DNA of 64,000 bases from an uncultured Clostridia bacterium (GTDB lineage Bacteria > Bacillota > Clostridia > Oscillospirales > Oscillospiraceae), in the NCBI GenBank assembly GCA_946550725.1, contig CAMNQX010000003.1, positions 1-64,000 on the forward strand, in the 5' to 3' direction. A program made the translations under genes and the position numbers. The number at the start of each line of letters is the position of its first letter. Positions within the stretch are counted from its first letter, which is position 1. The notes under the pieces were generated by a model. The model had not been told where the DNA came from and did no database searches. It worked only from the letters and a program-made list of their open reading frames with translations. Below are positions 8,025 through 15,088 of the stretch, in pieces.

Positions 8025-8432
8025 TTATAGTTGCTTCAAGAGGTTCGTGGGACTGATTGCAAGAACAAAACTATTGGTAAAATCCTTCTCATTTCTTGTC
8101 ACGATGTAGTCGGCTCTCACCCTGGCGGCACAGACGCTTTGAATGGCGTCCTCGTAGTCACCAAAGGGCAACTCCGCTGCTTTCAGTAGATCAGTCTCCC
8201 GCAGTTCCACTACGGAGAAAACCATCGTCAGGGTGTGGAGGATCTCTTTGATTCGCTCCGGGTCAAGCTCCTTGCGCATGATATAGACGATGTTAGGGAT
8301 GGACAGGGCAGAGATATGCCCGGTGATGTGCTGGGTCTCGCAGCATTGAAATACCCGTAGGGAGTCCGCCACAAATTCCTTGCGGTTGCAGAGGACGTCC
8401 AGGATCACATTGGTGTCAACGAGAACCTTCAT
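8025..8432 (-). CDS. PIN-domain toxin (VapC-like ribonuclease)
   Basis: 135 residues, complete. The start MKVLVDTNVILDVL gives the first acidic residue of a PIN nuclease. A central acidic residue falls in the AAELPFGDYEDAIQ segment and the last in YIVTRNEKDF; these would bind the metal ion. PIN toxins cleave tRNA or rRNA when their antitoxin is lost. The gene overlaps the upstream antitoxin gene by 17 bases and both are read from the minus strand. The pair is cargo that may stabilise the element. Confidence 0.88.
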   Translation of the reverse strand: MKVLVDTNVILDVLCNRKEFVADSLRVFQCCETQHITGHISALSIPNIVYIMRKELDPERIKEILHTLTMVFSVVELRETDLLKAAELPFGDYEDAIQSVCAARVRADYIVTRNEKDFTNSFVLAISPTNLLKQL

Positions 8433-8649
8433 GCCGCTTCATCCTTTCCGCTCTGGCGGCCTTCTCGTCCACATCGTTAGACAGCACGCCCACCAACTGA
8501 TCCGAGAGGAAAGACAAGGTTTTCTCCTTGGAGACCAACCGGGCGACCTCCACGCCGTTTTTGAGGATCACCACCTCGCCGCCCTCCTGGGCGACCTTCA
8601 GGAACCGTCCAAAGTTGTTTTGCACCTCGGTGGCCGTTGCCATCGTCAT
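8416..8649 (-). CDS. Phd/YefM-type antitoxin
   Basis: 77 residues from the ATG at 8649, which has AAAGGAG ten bases upstream; a longer frame to 8688 would include that ribosome site. The N-terminus TATEVQNNFGRFLKVAQ and GGEVVILKNGVEVARLV are the Phd/YefM DNA-binding dimer fold. The C-terminal 30 residues are charged and probably bind the PIN toxin encoded next. It likely also represses its own promoter. The order antitoxin-toxin with overlap is typical. Confidence 0.87.
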   Translation of the reverse strand: MTMATATEVQNNFGRFLKVAQEGGEVVILKNGVEVARLVSKEKTLSFLSDQLVGVLSNDVDEKAARAERMKRHEGSR

Positions 8650-8720
8650 GGTGTTCACGCTCCTTTCGTTAAAACTATTATATTCCATTTTAGCTAACTT
8701 GGCAAGAGGAAATGCAAAGA

Positions 8721-8817
8721 AAAACGTGCCTCAATTTGAGGCACGTTTTCTGTCGGGAAATGCGTCTCAGCGTAGGATCTATTTTGTCGAAATATACCTC
8801 AATTTGAGGTATATTCT
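8721..8817. repeat. Palindrome array R2 (three 34-bp units)
   Basis: Units are centred at 8735 (CGTGCCTCAATTTGAGGCACG at 8725-8745, only outer arms quoted elsewhere), 8769 (degenerate, GCGTCTCA half only) and 8803 (ACCTCAATTTGAGGT). The spacing is exactly 34 bp both times. Linkers read TTTTCTGTCGGGAAA and ATTTTGTCGAAAT. It lies between the Phd/PIN pair and the next gene. Confidence 0.85.
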
Positions 8818-8827
8818 TACTAAGCAA

Positions 8828-8856
8828 TTGCAAGATATGGGGGAACATGCTATAAT
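8828..8856 (+). promoter_or_regulatory. Promoter of the reader-domain gene
   Basis: TTGCAA (8828-8833) and TATAAT (8851-8856) with a 17-base spacer, 50 bases before the start codon at 8907 and directly after array R2. Confidence 0.7.
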
Positions 8857-8906
8857 GTGTAAAATCCAAGTTGCTTTAATACAAATGTTTTTAAGGGGGC
8901 AATACT

Positions 8907-10037
8907 ATGAATAATGGTTGTGTAGAGGTTTTAGCAGATGAATTTAATTTTCCTATTATTAAAGAGAATACCCGTGTATGGTTTTTCCGAACACAATCCG
9001 GAACATATTATCTTGATTTTCATGTTAATCAGTATATTGCTCTGGGGTGGAATTTAGTTCCTGTATCATTGATAATAGATAAAAAGGAAAAGCAGACAGC
9101 AAAAAAAGACGAAATTGCTAAACTCTACCCAGAAGAGCAGAGGCCCGGGCTTATTCTTGGGCAAATGGAAACTTTTTATCTAAAAATGCAAACAGATGAT
9201 TTAGTTGTAATTCCAGATATAGGAGGACAGCGAATTGCAGTTGGTTTGCTTGGCGATATTGTAACGACAGTCAAACATAAACCTCAGAGTGACGAATTCA
9301 AATACGAAATATGTGAACATGTCCATAAGCGTTCCGTGAAATGGTTAAAGGAAATTGAGGCATGGTCTGATGTATACCTTTTTAAAACATTAAGGGCGCA
9401 ACAAACCATCTCCGACATCACCGCATATTCAGGGATGGTATATCGCAATTTGCATCCGTGTTATATTGCCAATGGAGAGGTACACTTAACACTTCAAAAA
9501 CGGACAGTTTCCGAATATCACATAAAAGATAGCATTAACCTTCAACATTCCATACTACAAATCGACAGCACACTTTCAGAATACTATAATGTTCAAGACG
9601 ATTCGGACAATATAGTAATCAAGACTGCAGTTGGCTCTCCTGGTTTTATTGAAATTATTTTATCCTGTGTTCCGAAGTCTGTGTTAACTGCCGTGTTTGC
9701 CTTTCGTGGTATTCTAGGAAAAGTAACATCTAAAGATGGAGAAACAAATACAGGTATAATGGCCATCTTGACAAAGGCAAATGAATTGCTAAATGATCGA
9801 AGCACAAGAAAAAAGACTGCGGCAGAAATTGAGCAAATCAAGGCGGATACTAAAAAAACGCTCGCTGAGGTTGCCTATACTGATGCTCTAACACGGAAAA
9901 CAACTGCAGAGGCCGTTTCAATTGAACTTGAAAACAAAAAGGCCTTTGAGAAACTGTCTGAACATACGGCAACATTAAAAGAGGCCGCTTCACGAAGTGG
10001 TATTACCCTGGGTGAGCAATTGGATAACGCCAGCTAA
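8907..10037 (+). CDS. Protein with N-terminal PUA/EVE-like reader domain and C-terminal coiled coil
   Basis: 376 residues; the ATG has AAGGGGG about ten bases upstream. Residues 20-150 follow the pattern V-W-F-F-R-T-Q-x-G...Y-I-A-L-G-W, then DDLVVIPD, IAVGLLGDIV and HVHKRSVKWL. This is the layout of the PUA/EVE-like domain found at the N-terminus of several modification-dependent restriction and other defence proteins. Residues 235-275 include a hydrophobic stretch (SPGFIEIILSCVPKSVLTAV) that may be membrane-associated. Residues 280-370 are a lysine- and glutamate-rich coiled coil. No nuclease motif is seen. It is flanked on both sides by palindrome arrays, i.e. a one-gene block. An antiphage sensing role is inferred. 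Confidence 0.75.
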   Translation: MNNGCVEVLADEFNFPIIKENTRVWFFRTQSGTYYLDFHVNQYIALGWNLVPVSLIIDKKEKQTAKKDEIAKLYPEEQRPGLILGQMETFYLKMQTDDLVVIPDIGGQRIAVGLLGDIVTTVKHKPQSDEFKYEICEHVHKRSVKWLKEIEAWSDVYLFKTLRAQQTISDITAYSGMVYRNLHPCYIANGEVHLTLQKRTVSEYHIKDSINLQHSILQIDSTLSEYYNVQDDSDNIVIKTAVGSPGFIEIILSCVPKSVLTAVFAFRGILGKVTSKDGETNTGIMAILTKANELLNDRSTRKKTAAEIEQIKADTKKTLAEVAYTDALTRKTTAEAVSIELENKKAFEKLSEHTATLKEAASRSGITLGEQLDNAS

Positions 10038-10094
10038 GCTTTTAAGCTTTGTAGTTGCAACCTATTTGGACAGTTAAGAAACTACCCTCTGAAC

Positions 10095-10140
10095 AGCCAG
10101 CAAAAATGCGTCTCACAAAGAGGCGCATTTTTGCTGGCTA
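10095..10140. terminator. Palindrome R3 acting as a bidirectional terminator
   Basis: A 20-bp stem (10095-10114 with 10120-10139, one mismatch) around ACAAA; the centre carries GCGTCTC and GAGGCGC, the same core as the other palindrome arrays. A-rich and T-rich arms let it end transcription from both the reader gene (plus) and the YoeB gene (minus). Confidence 0.75.
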
Positions 10141-10143
10141 CTC

Positions 10144-10407
10144 TTAGTTAGAATAATGCGCCCGGCATTGCGCCACCACGATCTGCCCGGCCTCGGGCTT
10201 GTAAACAATCCGGTTCACCTCGTCGATCCGGCGGCTCCACCAGCTCTGATAATTGCCCTTTAACGGCTCGGGCTTGCCGATGCCGTCAAAGGGGCTACGC
10301 TGGATGTCCCGGATGAGGGCGTTGATCCGCCGCAGGGTCTTTCTGTCCTGGCTCTGCCAGTAGAGGTAGTCCTCCCAGGCTTCTGGGAGAAACAGCAGAT
10401 CAAGCAT
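10144..10407 (-). CDS. yoeB: YoeB/Txe-family mRNA interferase toxin
   Basis: 87 residues, complete. The core runs AWEDYLYWQSQDRKTLRRIN, then GKPEPLKGN, WSRRIDEVNRIVY and a C-terminal RAHYSN. The glutamate in RIDEVNR, the arginine before it and the C-terminal His-Tyr match the active site of YoeB, a ribosome-dependent mRNA endonuclease. It overlaps its antitoxin gene by 8 bases and lies downstream of it. The family assignment is clear. Confidence 0.93.
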   Translation of the reverse strand: MLDLLFLPEAWEDYLYWQSQDRKTLRRINALIRDIQRSPFDGIGKPEPLKGNYQSWWSRRIDEVNRIVYKPEAGQIVVAQCRAHYSN

Positions 10408-10675
10408 CCTCTCCCATCCTCTCCAGCTCCTCTAAGGACTTTTTGACAGGCTCAGACTTTCCGGCCTCATAGCGCTCAATGCTGCGTTTCAACCGCTCCT
10501 GGTTGGCAGCGGAGTAGAAGGGGTCAACGCTCAGGTCCAGGGGCAGCCGCTGCTCCCGGACAATGGTCTTGGCAAACATGGTCATAGCCGTGGTCATATT
10601 TAGGCCCAGCTCGCCCAAGATGGTCTCCGTTTTCTTCTTCAGCGTGTCGTCCATGCGAAAAGATACTGTTGCCAT
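10400..10675 (-). CDS. RelB/DinJ-family antitoxin
   Basis: 91 residues. MATVSFRMDDTLKKKTETIL then GLNMTTAMTMFAKTIV is the ribbon-helix-helix domain of RelB/DinJ proteins, and residues 55-91 are acidic and helical, the toxin-binding part. GGAGGTGC lies just before the ATG. The pairing of a DinJ-type antitoxin with a YoeB toxin rather than YafQ is a common mix. The upstream promoter is overlapped by inverted repeats, consistent with autoregulation by the complex. Confidence 0.92.
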   Translation of the reverse strand: MATVSFRMDDTLKKKTETILGELGLNMTTAMTMFAKTIVREQRLPLDLSVDPFYSAANQERLKRSIERYEAGKSEPVKKSLEELERMGEDA

Positions 10676-10697
10676 AATAGCACCTCCATTTGAGATT

Positions 10698-10733
10698 ATT
10701 GTAATTCATTGTATGCAGATTGTCAATACAATG
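10698..10733 (-). promoter_or_regulatory. Promoter and operator of the YoeB/RelB operon
   Basis: On the minus strand TTGACA (10721-10726) and TACAAT (10698-10703) are spaced by 17 bases, close to consensus. ATTGTATTGACAAT spans the -35 box as an inverted repeat, and ATGCAGA...TCTGCAT encloses it. These are probably the antitoxin operator. Confidence 0.72.
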
Positions 10734-10751
10734 TTCTGCATATCTGGCACG

Positions 10752-10813
10752 AAAATGCGTCTCAATTTGAGACGCATTTTTTATCGAAATATACCTCAAG
10801 TTGAGGCACATTT
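10752..10813. repeat. Palindrome array R4 (two 34-bp units)
   Basis: Unit 1 GCGTCTCAATTTGAGACGC is centred at 10766, unit 2 CCTCAAGTTGAGG at 10800, again 34 bp apart, with linker ATTTTTTATCGAAAT. It separates the YoeB/RelB pair from the XRE/SPFH block. Confidence 0.85.
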
Positions 10814-10829
10814 CTTGTCGTATATGGGG

Positions 10830-11183
10830 CTATTCATCTGCACTCTCAATTTTTAACCGGCGCATAGATGACTTTAAGGCCAACACCGTGTCTACGATCA
10901 GCTTGCGCTCCTTGTCTGTGCAGTCGGAAAAGATGTCCTTGATCCAAGCGTCAAATTGTGGCTGTGCCTGCTCCAACTCCAAGCAAAGCAGTTCGTCCGC
11001 TGAGCAATTCAGCGCGTTCAGTATATCGACGAAAACCTGGAGGCTGGGGATACTGTTGCCTGTTTCGATGTGGCTAATGTGGGTCACACCCACACCCACG
11101 GCATCGGCCAGCCGTTCCTGGGTCATTTTGCGGCTCAACCGAACTGCCCGGATCCGCGCGCCCACGTCCTTATAGTCGATCAT
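10830..11183 (-). CDS. XRE-family transcriptional regulator
   Basis: 117 residues. Residues 6-62 form a Cro/CI helix-turn-helix (GARIRAVRLSRKMTQERLA, GVGVTHISHIETGNSIPSL). The remaining 50 residues are helical with two cysteines (ELLCLELE, FSDCTDKE) and resemble the C-terminal arm of element-borne repressors. The gene is divergent from the SPFH operon with a 125-bp shared upstream region, so it most likely regulates that operon and itself. Its end abuts array R4. Confidence 0.88.
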   Translation of the reverse strand: MIDYKDVGARIRAVRLSRKMTQERLADAVGVGVTHISHIETGNSIPSLQVFVDILNALNCSADELLCLELEQAQPQFDAWIKDIFSDCTDKERKLIVDTVLALKSSMRRLKIESADE

Positions 11184-11221
11184 GGCCCAAGTACCCCCTA
11201 AAATTTTTTTGGATACTTGTA

Positions 11222-11250
11222 TTGTAAGTGCAATTTGGCTATGTTATAAT
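11222..11250 (+). promoter_or_regulatory. Promoter of the SPFH operon
   Basis: TTGTAA (11222-11227) and TATAAT (11245-11250), 17-base spacer, in the shared region between the XRE regulator and the SPFH gene. Confidence 0.65.
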
Positions 11251-11308
11251 GACTTAAAAGCGCAATAGACTTTATAAGACAATATTTGGGATGGTAGAGG
11301 TGAGCAAA

Positions 11309-12481
11309 TTGGAAATTGTCAGCGTGATCAAATACGAGGGCGACAACAGCACTTTTGTGTGGAAGCACCCCAAGGAGGATTTCAGCACTTCCTCACAGTT
11401 GATCGTCCATGAATCCCAAGAGGCCGTATTCTTCCTCAACGGCCAGCCGTTAGACCTGTTTGGCTCCGGCCGCTATACGCTGGAAACGGCCAACATACCC
11501 ATTCTGCAAAAGCTCAAAAACATACCAACAGACGGCGTCTCTCCCTTTCATTGTGAGGTCTACTTTGTCAACAAAGTGGAGCAGATGGCTATCCGCTGGG
11601 GGACGGACAGCAAAATCCAGTACATTGAGCCGACCTACGGCTTTCCGCTCTCCATCGGCGCCAACGGAGAAATGAGCTTGCGGGTGCAGGATTCCAAAAA
11701 ACTGCTGGTCAATTTGGTGGGCACCGAGCGGGACTTGTCCCATGAGAAGCTTGTTTCGTACTTCCGAGCTTTTTTGATGACTAGGGTGAAAACTTATATT
11801 GCTCAAGTGATGAAAACCAGCGCCATCAACATTTTTGAGATTGATGAGCACCTGATCGAATTTTCCGAAGCGTTAAAGGAAAAGCTGACCCCTGATTTTG
11901 CTGCTTACGGCATCGCTCTGGAGCGATTCTTTGTCACCGCCATCGCCAAGCCTGACGGCGAGGCGCAATATGAGAAATTCAAGGAGCTGCACTTCAGGCA
12001 ATATGCCGACATTGCCGAGGCAAAACTCCGCCAGCAAGTGGGTGTGATCGACGAACAGACCAAGGCCCAGCAAACCGTCATCGCGTCTCAAGCCGCAGCC
12101 ACTAAGAGAGCACAAGAGGGCTATACATACCAGCAAGAGCGAGGCTTTGACGTGGCGGAGAAGGCCGCTGAGAATGAGGGCGTAGGACAATTTACCGGCA
12201 TGGGGATCGGTCTTGGTACGATGGCGGGCGTTGGCGGCACGGTGGGCGGCGTAATTGGCGGAGCAGTCAGCGGAGCCTTTGCCGGCATGACGCAAGAGCC
12301 GATCCAGTCCCAGCAGCCTGCCCGCTTTTGTGAAAGCTGCGGCACACCGCTTACGCCCGGCGTAACGTTCTGTGAGGAATGTGGCGCGCAGATCACAACA
12401 AGGCCCACTTGTCCCCAATGCGGTTATGTGTTTGAGCGGCCCGGCAAGTTCTGTCCCAAGTGCGGCGCGAAGAGGGGGTGA
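11309..12481 (+). CDS. SPFH-domain protein with C-terminal zinc ribbons (YdjI-like)
   Basis: About 390 residues from a TTG at 11309 preceded by AGAGGTG six bases upstream; an ATG at 11291 has no ribosome site. Residues 1-270 are an SPFH/band-7 domain of the COG4260 type, with KYEGDNSTFVWKHP and QLIVHESQEAVFF near the start and a helical arm (AKLRQQVGVIDEQTKAQQ). A glycine-rich membrane-seeking segment follows (GMGIGLGTMAGVGG). Two zinc ribbons end the protein: CESCGTPLTPGVTFCEECG and CPQCGYVFERPGKFCPKCG. B. subtilis YdjI is the nearest characterised relative; such proteins form membrane-associated scaffolds. First gene of a four-gene operon. Confidence 0.88.
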   Translation: MEIVSVIKYEGDNSTFVWKHPKEDFSTSSQLIVHESQEAVFFLNGQPLDLFGSGRYTLETANIPILQKLKNIPTDGVSPFHCEVYFVNKVEQMAIRWGTDSKIQYIEPTYGFPLSIGANGEMSLRVQDSKKLLVNLVGTERDLSHEKLVSYFRAFLMTRVKTYIAQVMKTSAINIFEIDEHLIEFSEALKEKLTPDFAAYGIALERFFVTAIAKPDGEAQYEKFKELHFRQYADIAEAKLRQQVGVIDEQTKAQQTVIASQAAATKRAQEGYTYQQERGFDVAEKAAENEGVGQFTGMGIGLGTMAGVGGTVGGVIGGAVSGAFAGMTQEPIQSQQPARFCESCGTPLTPGVTFCEECGAQITTRPTCPQCGYVFERPGKFCPKCGAKRG

Positions 12482-12486
12482 ACAAC

Positions 12487-12903
12487 ATGAGCAAGAAGAT
12501 TTTCCTTGCGGTGTGGGCGTTAGGGCTGGTTTTAACCAATGTGTTGCTGTTCACTCTAAGCCAAAGCATGACCGCCACGGTCTGGATTACCTTGGCATTT
12601 GTGTGGCTGGCGTTTCTGTCTACGTTGGTGTTCCAATTTCTTGCCGCGAAAAAGTCCAAAACGCCGGACGATGCGTTTTTGCATATCCCCGCTCTCGCAG
12701 TTTCCATTGTATATGAAGTGCTGCAAATTCCGGTGTGCTTGATTTTTGCCTTAGGCGCAACGACCATCCCCGCCCAAACGGCTTTTTTGACACAAGCGAT
12801 CCTGCTGATCGTTGTATGGACAGTGATCTTACTGGCCCTTGGTGGGAATGACCATATCAAAAAAGTGAACAGTCGGCAGAAAGATCATCATAGAGAATTG
12901 TGA
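12487..12903 (+). CDS. Small four-helix membrane protein, SPFH operon
   Basis: 138 residues from the ATG at 12487, five bases after the SPFH stop, with GGGGGTG upstream. Four hydrophobic helices are evident at roughly residues 5-25, 35-57, 72-95 and 100-122, followed by a basic cytoplasmic tail (HIKKVNSRQKDHH). I do not recognise the family. By position it could be the membrane partner of the SPFH scaffold, as in B. subtilis ydjGHI where zinc-ribbon and membrane proteins are co-encoded. That parallel is an inference. Confidence 0.75.
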   Translation: MSKKIFLAVWALGLVLTNVLLFTLSQSMTATVWITLAFVWLAFLSTLVFQFLAAKKSKTPDDAFLHIPALAVSIVYEVLQIPVCLIFALGATTIPAQTAFLTQAILLIVVWTVILLALGGNDHIKKVNSRQKDHHREL

Positions 12904-12913
12904 GGTGCTGATA

Positions 12914-13162
12914 TTGGATTTTGAAAAACTCTTGGCGCAAGCTATTCAGTCTATTCAAACGGTAAAATTTGGACAAATCTTTAAATTGCGGGATCTTTTT
13001 GAAGGATATGAGTGGGACGCTATGGACAAAGGAGATAGATTAAAATTTGGTAGCTATTTTAAACGGGCAGTAAATTTGAGGAAAGTTGATGGCGTAATTT
13101 ATTTTGGGAAAGCCCAAAACAATTCGGCCTTATATCAAAAGAAAATGGAGGAAGAGAAATGA
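12914..13162 (+). CDS. Small DUF1413-like protein
   Basis: About 82 residues from a TTG at 12914 with GAGGTG six bases upstream; a GTG at 12905 is the alternative. The pattern KFGQIFKLRDLFEGYEWD then DRLKFGSYFKRAV and VIYFGKAQNN matches what I remember of DUF1413 proteins, small winged-helix-like proteins of unknown role found often on mobile DNA. It starts close behind the membrane protein gene and overlaps the next gene by four bases (ATGA), so it is translated as part of the same operon. Confidence 0.72.
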   Translation: MDFEKLLAQAIQSIQTVKFGQIFKLRDLFEGYEWDAMDKGDRLKFGSYFKRAVNLRKVDGVIYFGKAQNNSALYQKKMEEEK

Positions 13163-14412
13163 AACAACTCACTTGCGAAATGTGCGGAAGCACTGATTTA
13201 CTCAAGCAGGACGGCGTTTTTGTATGCCAAACCTGCGGGTGCAAATACTCCGTCGAAGAAGCAAAGAAAATGATGGTGGAGGGGACCGTTGAAGTTAGCG
13301 GTACCGTCAGGATCGACGATTCTGATGAGCTAAAGAAACTGTATCAGGCCGCCCGCAACGCCCGCGCGACTTCTGATGACGCAAGCGCAATTCGGCATTA
13401 CGAGAGCATTAGCGCCAAAGACCCGAATAGCTGGGAAGCATCGTTTTATCTCGTGATGCTAAAAACAAATTCAATAAAAAATGGCGAAATTGCCTCGACG
13501 GCTCTAGGAGTAGTCAATTGCTTGCCAAAAGTTTTCGAGCTGATCCATTCCACAGAAAGTAGTGAGGAAGGCAAAAAAAGCGCAGTGGACGAAGTGATCA
13601 AAGAATGTTACACCACTGCTTTTTATCTTACGAGCGCATCTAATAGCTTTTACAAAACTCTTACCCAAGGAAATGGCGCCATGATGTTGACTGGGATCAG
13701 CGGCATGATAGCCAGCGCAAGTTCTTCTTCAAAGGCATTGAGCGAAGATCAACAGCGGTGTCTCTACATCACGGAAATTATGAGTGCTTGCGGAGATCAA
13801 ATCGAAAAAGTTTTTGGATTGGACGATGTGGATTACTTGAGATGTGCCATATGGTCATGGAAAAAGGTAATAGAGTTTGATGAAAGTTTCAAAGCTGTTC
13901 ACTCGCTTACCTCACAAAACATTTTTAAACCTGAATACCTCCAAAGTCTTGAAGCAAAAATCAGTAAATATGAGCAAAGGCTCAGATCGAAGGAGCAGGC
14001 GGCCAGAGAAGCTATTATAGCCCAAAAGGATGCCTATTGGGCAGAACACAAAGAGGAGCGGGAGCAGCTGGAGGCAGAACAGCAAAAGTTGTACATGGAA
14101 AAGGATGCAGTGGAGCAGCAACTCAGGGCTTTTACTGAGAAAGGTGATAATCTGCAGAAACAAATCGAAGAAAGCGAAGCCGCTATTTCCGCGCTCAAAT
14201 CGAAACAAGCAGGTATTCTATTTAGTGCAAGCGCCAAAAAGGCTTTGCAAGCCCAAATCGACGAGGCGGAGCGAACGAAAGCAAAATGCAAGGAAGCGTT
14301 GCAACGAGAGCAAGAAGCCCACAGCGAGCAAATTGAGCAATACTACAAGAGAAAAGACGAGATCACTCAACGCCTTGCGGAAATCCAAGCGGAATTGGAC
14401 AAAGAACGCTAA
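13159..14412 (+). CDS. TFIIB-type zinc-ribbon protein with helical repeats and coiled coil
   Basis: 417 residues. The N-terminus CEMCGSTDLLKQDGVFVCQTCGCKYS is a four-cysteine zinc ribbon, followed by the conserved VEEAKKMMVEGTVEVSGTV seen in a Firmicutes family that travels with SPFH proteins. Residues 65-260 are helical and TPR-like (YQAARNARATSDDASAIRHYE). Residues 265-417 are a long Glu/Lys/Gln-rich coiled coil. The ATG overlaps the preceding stop. A scaffold or adaptor that shares the zinc-ribbon theme with the SPFH partner is inferred; no enzymatic motif is visible. Confidence 0.82.
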   Translation: MKQLTCEMCGSTDLLKQDGVFVCQTCGCKYSVEEAKKMMVEGTVEVSGTVRIDDSDELKKLYQAARNARATSDDASAIRHYESISAKDPNSWEASFYLVMLKTNSIKNGEIASTALGVVNCLPKVFELIHSTESSEEGKKSAVDEVIKECYTTAFYLTSASNSFYKTLTQGNGAMMLTGISGMIASASSSSKALSEDQQRCLYITEIMSACGDQIEKVFGLDDVDYLRCAIWSWKKVIEFDESFKAVHSLTSQNIFKPEYLQSLEAKISKYEQRLRSKEQAAREAIIAQKDAYWAEHKEEREQLEAEQQKLYMEKDAVEQQLRAFTEKGDNLQKQIEESEAAISALKSKQAGILFSASAKKALQAQIDEAERTKAKCKEALQREQEAHSEQIEQYYKRKDEITQRLAEIQAELDKER

Positions 14413-14514
14413 TTCCAACTCTTTTCACAAATTTGGCCATTCATGTTTCAGGGGAAATGCCGCTCTTTTGGGGCAAGCTATCCTTATCCTTGATTTGATT
14501 GGAGGCAAGCCGCT

Positions 14515-14691
14515 ATGGCGAAAAAAGGCATGGCCCGTCCCGAATGGACCCACACACAGCCCCACAACGACGCTCCCTCCGTTCCCGAGCTACAGGGGAA
14601 AGCCAAACGTGGAAACAAAAAGGCTCGTCCTATCATTGCCGGCACTTCAGGCCCTGAGCTGAAGGTCTACCACGATGATGAAAGTACCTGA
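14515..14691 (+). CDS. Small basic protein of mobile elements, function unknown
   Basis: 58 residues from an ATG with GGAGG ten bases upstream. It opens MAKKGMARPEWTHTQPHND and contains VPELQGKAKRGNKKARPI and a C-terminal GPELKVYHDDEST. I recall similar short, basic, proline-containing proteins encoded next to mobilization genes of gut Firmicutes, but know no function. The stop lies in a region that, in another frame, is the remnant of a relaxase gene, so this gene probably belongs to the same decayed mobilization segment. Confidence 0.6.
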   Translation: MAKKGMARPEWTHTQPHNDAPSVPELQGKAKRGNKKARPIIAGTSGPELKVYHDDEST

Positions 14692-14801
14692 AACACAATC
14701 CGTTTGAATTGACGCTTCCGCCCAAGCGGGAAAAGCTGTTGGCCCGCCCCACGGGGCGAGGCAGACCTTGGCAGATGTCAGGCAGAGAAGTAAATAGTTA
14801 A
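14682..14801 (+). pseudogene. Relic of a second relaxase gene (C-terminal end)
   Basis: A 39-codon open segment ending in TAA at 14799-14801, without a start codon. It reads KYLKHNPFELTLPPKREK then LLARPTGRGRPWQM. The intact relaxase ends FEPIPLPPKREKPPTRHK. The shared PPKREK context, and the same downstream hairpin and array, indicate the last part of a related relaxase whose body has been lost. The similarity is short, so the call depends on the shared downstream sequence. Confidence 0.6.
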
Positions 14802-14804
14802 AAG

Positions 14805-14850
14805 TAAGCACCACAAGAGTCGGGCCACAGGCCCGGCTCTTGCTATCTTG
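14805..14850 (+). repeat. Post-relaxase hairpin repeat, copy B
   Basis: Stem 14815-14826 with 14830-14841, ACA loop, then TGCTATCTTGG, matching copy A at 6585-6640. It follows the relaxase relic exactly as copy A follows the intact relaxase. The two copies bracket an 8.2-kb cargo region in direct orientation. Confidence 0.75.
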
Positions 14851-14901
14851 GTAGTGCGGCGCATTGGACGGTGGGAGTTTCGGCCCAACACACCCTCGAG
14901 A

Positions 14902-14962
14902 ATGTATCCCACCATGGGATTTGTTTTGTCGAGAAATGCGCCTCAAATTGAGGCACGTTTCT
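14902..14962. repeat. Palindrome array R5 (two 34-bp units, one with a different core)
   Basis: The second unit, CCTCAAATTGAGG centred at 14947, is the usual core. The unit 34 bp before it is ATCCCA-CCA-TGGGAT centred at 14913: still a palindrome in the same register, joined by TTTTGTCGAGAAATG, but with unrelated arm sequence. That preserved symmetry with a changed sequence suggests that the palindrome, not its sequence, is what matters. Confidence 0.78.
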
Positions 14963-15088
14963 CACATAGACCTGTTTGTTGCAAATCTTTAAACTATGAA
15001 TTATAATTATGGAGGAATTATTTTCATTTAAACTTGCTGATACAGCACTCACTTACTAATAGGATTTGCAAGGAGGCAATGACAATTA

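Noticed and set aside
6683-10813. CRISPR array as an explanation for the 34-bp-period repeats
   Set aside because: Each array has only one to three units, the repeated part is a palindrome that itself varies, the linkers are conserved rather than unique, and no cas genes are present.
10752-10813. Simple transcription terminators as the whole explanation of the palindromes
   Set aside because: R3 can terminate, but the exact 34-bp period, multi-unit arrays and placement upstream of promoters (R1, R2) are not explained by termination alone.
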